DNA from: Myxococcales bacterium
GTDB lineage: Bacteria; Myxococcota_A; Bradymonadia; Bradymonadales; Bradymonadaceae
Assembly: GCA_007120035.1 (NCBI GenBank)
Contig: SKON01000034.1
Span: forward strand, 1 to 51,698
DNA: 51,698 nucleotides
Reading direction: 5' to 3'
Position 1 is the stretch's first letter. Each line of letters starts with the position of its first letter. Positions 51,490 to 51,698 of the stretch are shown here, one piece after another. The translations under genes were made by a program, and so were the position numbers. Below the pieces are notes generated by a model. That model saw only the letters and a list, made by a program, of their open reading frames with translations. It did not search any database and had not been told where the DNA came from.

Positions 51490-51698
51490 CCCACGGTCCA
51501 CCCCCGGCTAAAGCCAGGGGGCTGTAGTGGGCAGGGCTCCGCTGGGGTCATGACCCCGCTCCGCCTGAGATGTCTCCGAGAACGGAGTCGTTCCGAACCA
51601 GGCTTCGATCTCTCTCCCGCTCCGTCGAACTCCGCACCGGGTTGGTTCTCAATTAGTCGACTATGTGGAGAACATCTCAGGCGGAGCGGGGTCATGAC
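51490..51698. mobile_element. Long palindromic intergenic element, copy 2 (truncated by window end)
   Basis: The left arm (51490-51573) is about 90% like the arms of copy 1 (51490 begins CCCACGGTC). The core (51574-51670) matches the copy 1 core only when reverse-complemented (it begins CTCCGAGAACGGAGTCG and ends ACTATGTGGAG). The right arm begins at 51671 with AACATCTCAGGCGG and is cut by the window edge after 28 nt. No coding potential was recognised. Confidence 0.75.

Overview
The window looks like chromosomal DNA of a GC-rich, predatory-type deltaproteobacterial relative (Myxococcota/Bradymonadota-like; this placement is inference). The reasons are two exported proteins with MYXO-CTERM-like C-terminal anchors, MopE-type Asp/Cys metal-binding motifs, many lipoproteins with Asn/Gln- or Asp-rich linkers after the lipobox cysteine, a eukaryote-like Ser/Thr kinase, and mevalonate-pathway genes. 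No rRNA, tRNA, integrase, transposase or CRISPR array was recognised. Coding density is very high, and many genes touch or overlap by 1-4 nt (TGATG, TAATG, ATGA, GTGA), so much of the window is translationally coupled operons.

Layout. 0.3-2.2 kb: an SRAP/YedK DNA-protein crosslink protein and a soluble PAS histidine kinase. 2.3-4.6 kb (minus): a zinc-ribbon, single-TM protein with a predicted periplasmic FAM20-like kinase domain. 4.7-8.3 kb: a GH13 lipoprotein, an SDR oxidoreductase and uracil phosphoribosyltransferase. 8.3-10.4 kb (minus): a SpoIID-domain surface protein and a CAP-domain lipoprotein. 10.4-11.1 kb: a gene-free stretch with a mirrored palindromic element flanked by 30-bp tandem repeats. 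11.1-20.4 kb (minus): five cell-envelope genes, comprising two paralogous lipoproteins with a possible TULIP/BPI-like C-terminus, a membrane Ser/Thr kinase, a MYXO-CTERM beta-propeller protein and a secreted protein. 20.6-31.0 kb (plus): a run of exported proteins (lipoproteins, a Cys-rich repeat protein, a 1683-residue propeller/MopE protein) ending with a tail-anchored pseudokinase.

31.0-38.4 kb (minus) is mostly housekeeping: a divergent ClpB, macro domain protein / mevalonate kinase / diphosphomevalonate decarboxylase coupled by 1-nt overlaps, then fumarase C coupled to leucyl/phenylalanyl-tRNA-protein transferase. 38.5-40.0 kb is a frameshifted GLUG-repeat lipoprotein gene. 40.1-41.8 kb (minus) is a coupled set: nucleotidyltransferase, 77-aa partner, membrane protein, endonuclease III. 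41.9-45.1 kb: a polyglutamine exported protein and, divergently, a sulfatase-superfamily membrane enzyme. 45.1-47.9 kb (minus): MTA phosphorylase, zf-HC2 protein, rubredoxin-like protein and RarA. 48.0-51.3 kb (plus): acyl-CoA dehydrogenase, small alpha/beta hydrolase and a YbiT-type ABC-F ATPase. 51.3-51.7 kb: a second copy of the 30-bp repeats plus palindromic element, with its core inverted relative to the first copy and cut by the window edge.

The least conventional items are the composite mirrored repeat element, the FAM20-like membrane kinase, the paired paralogous lipoproteins, the ClpB with an altered first ATPase domain, the macro-domain/mevalonate coupling and the nucleotidyltransferase/small-protein pair. 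Family assignments come from motifs read by eye; no database search was run.
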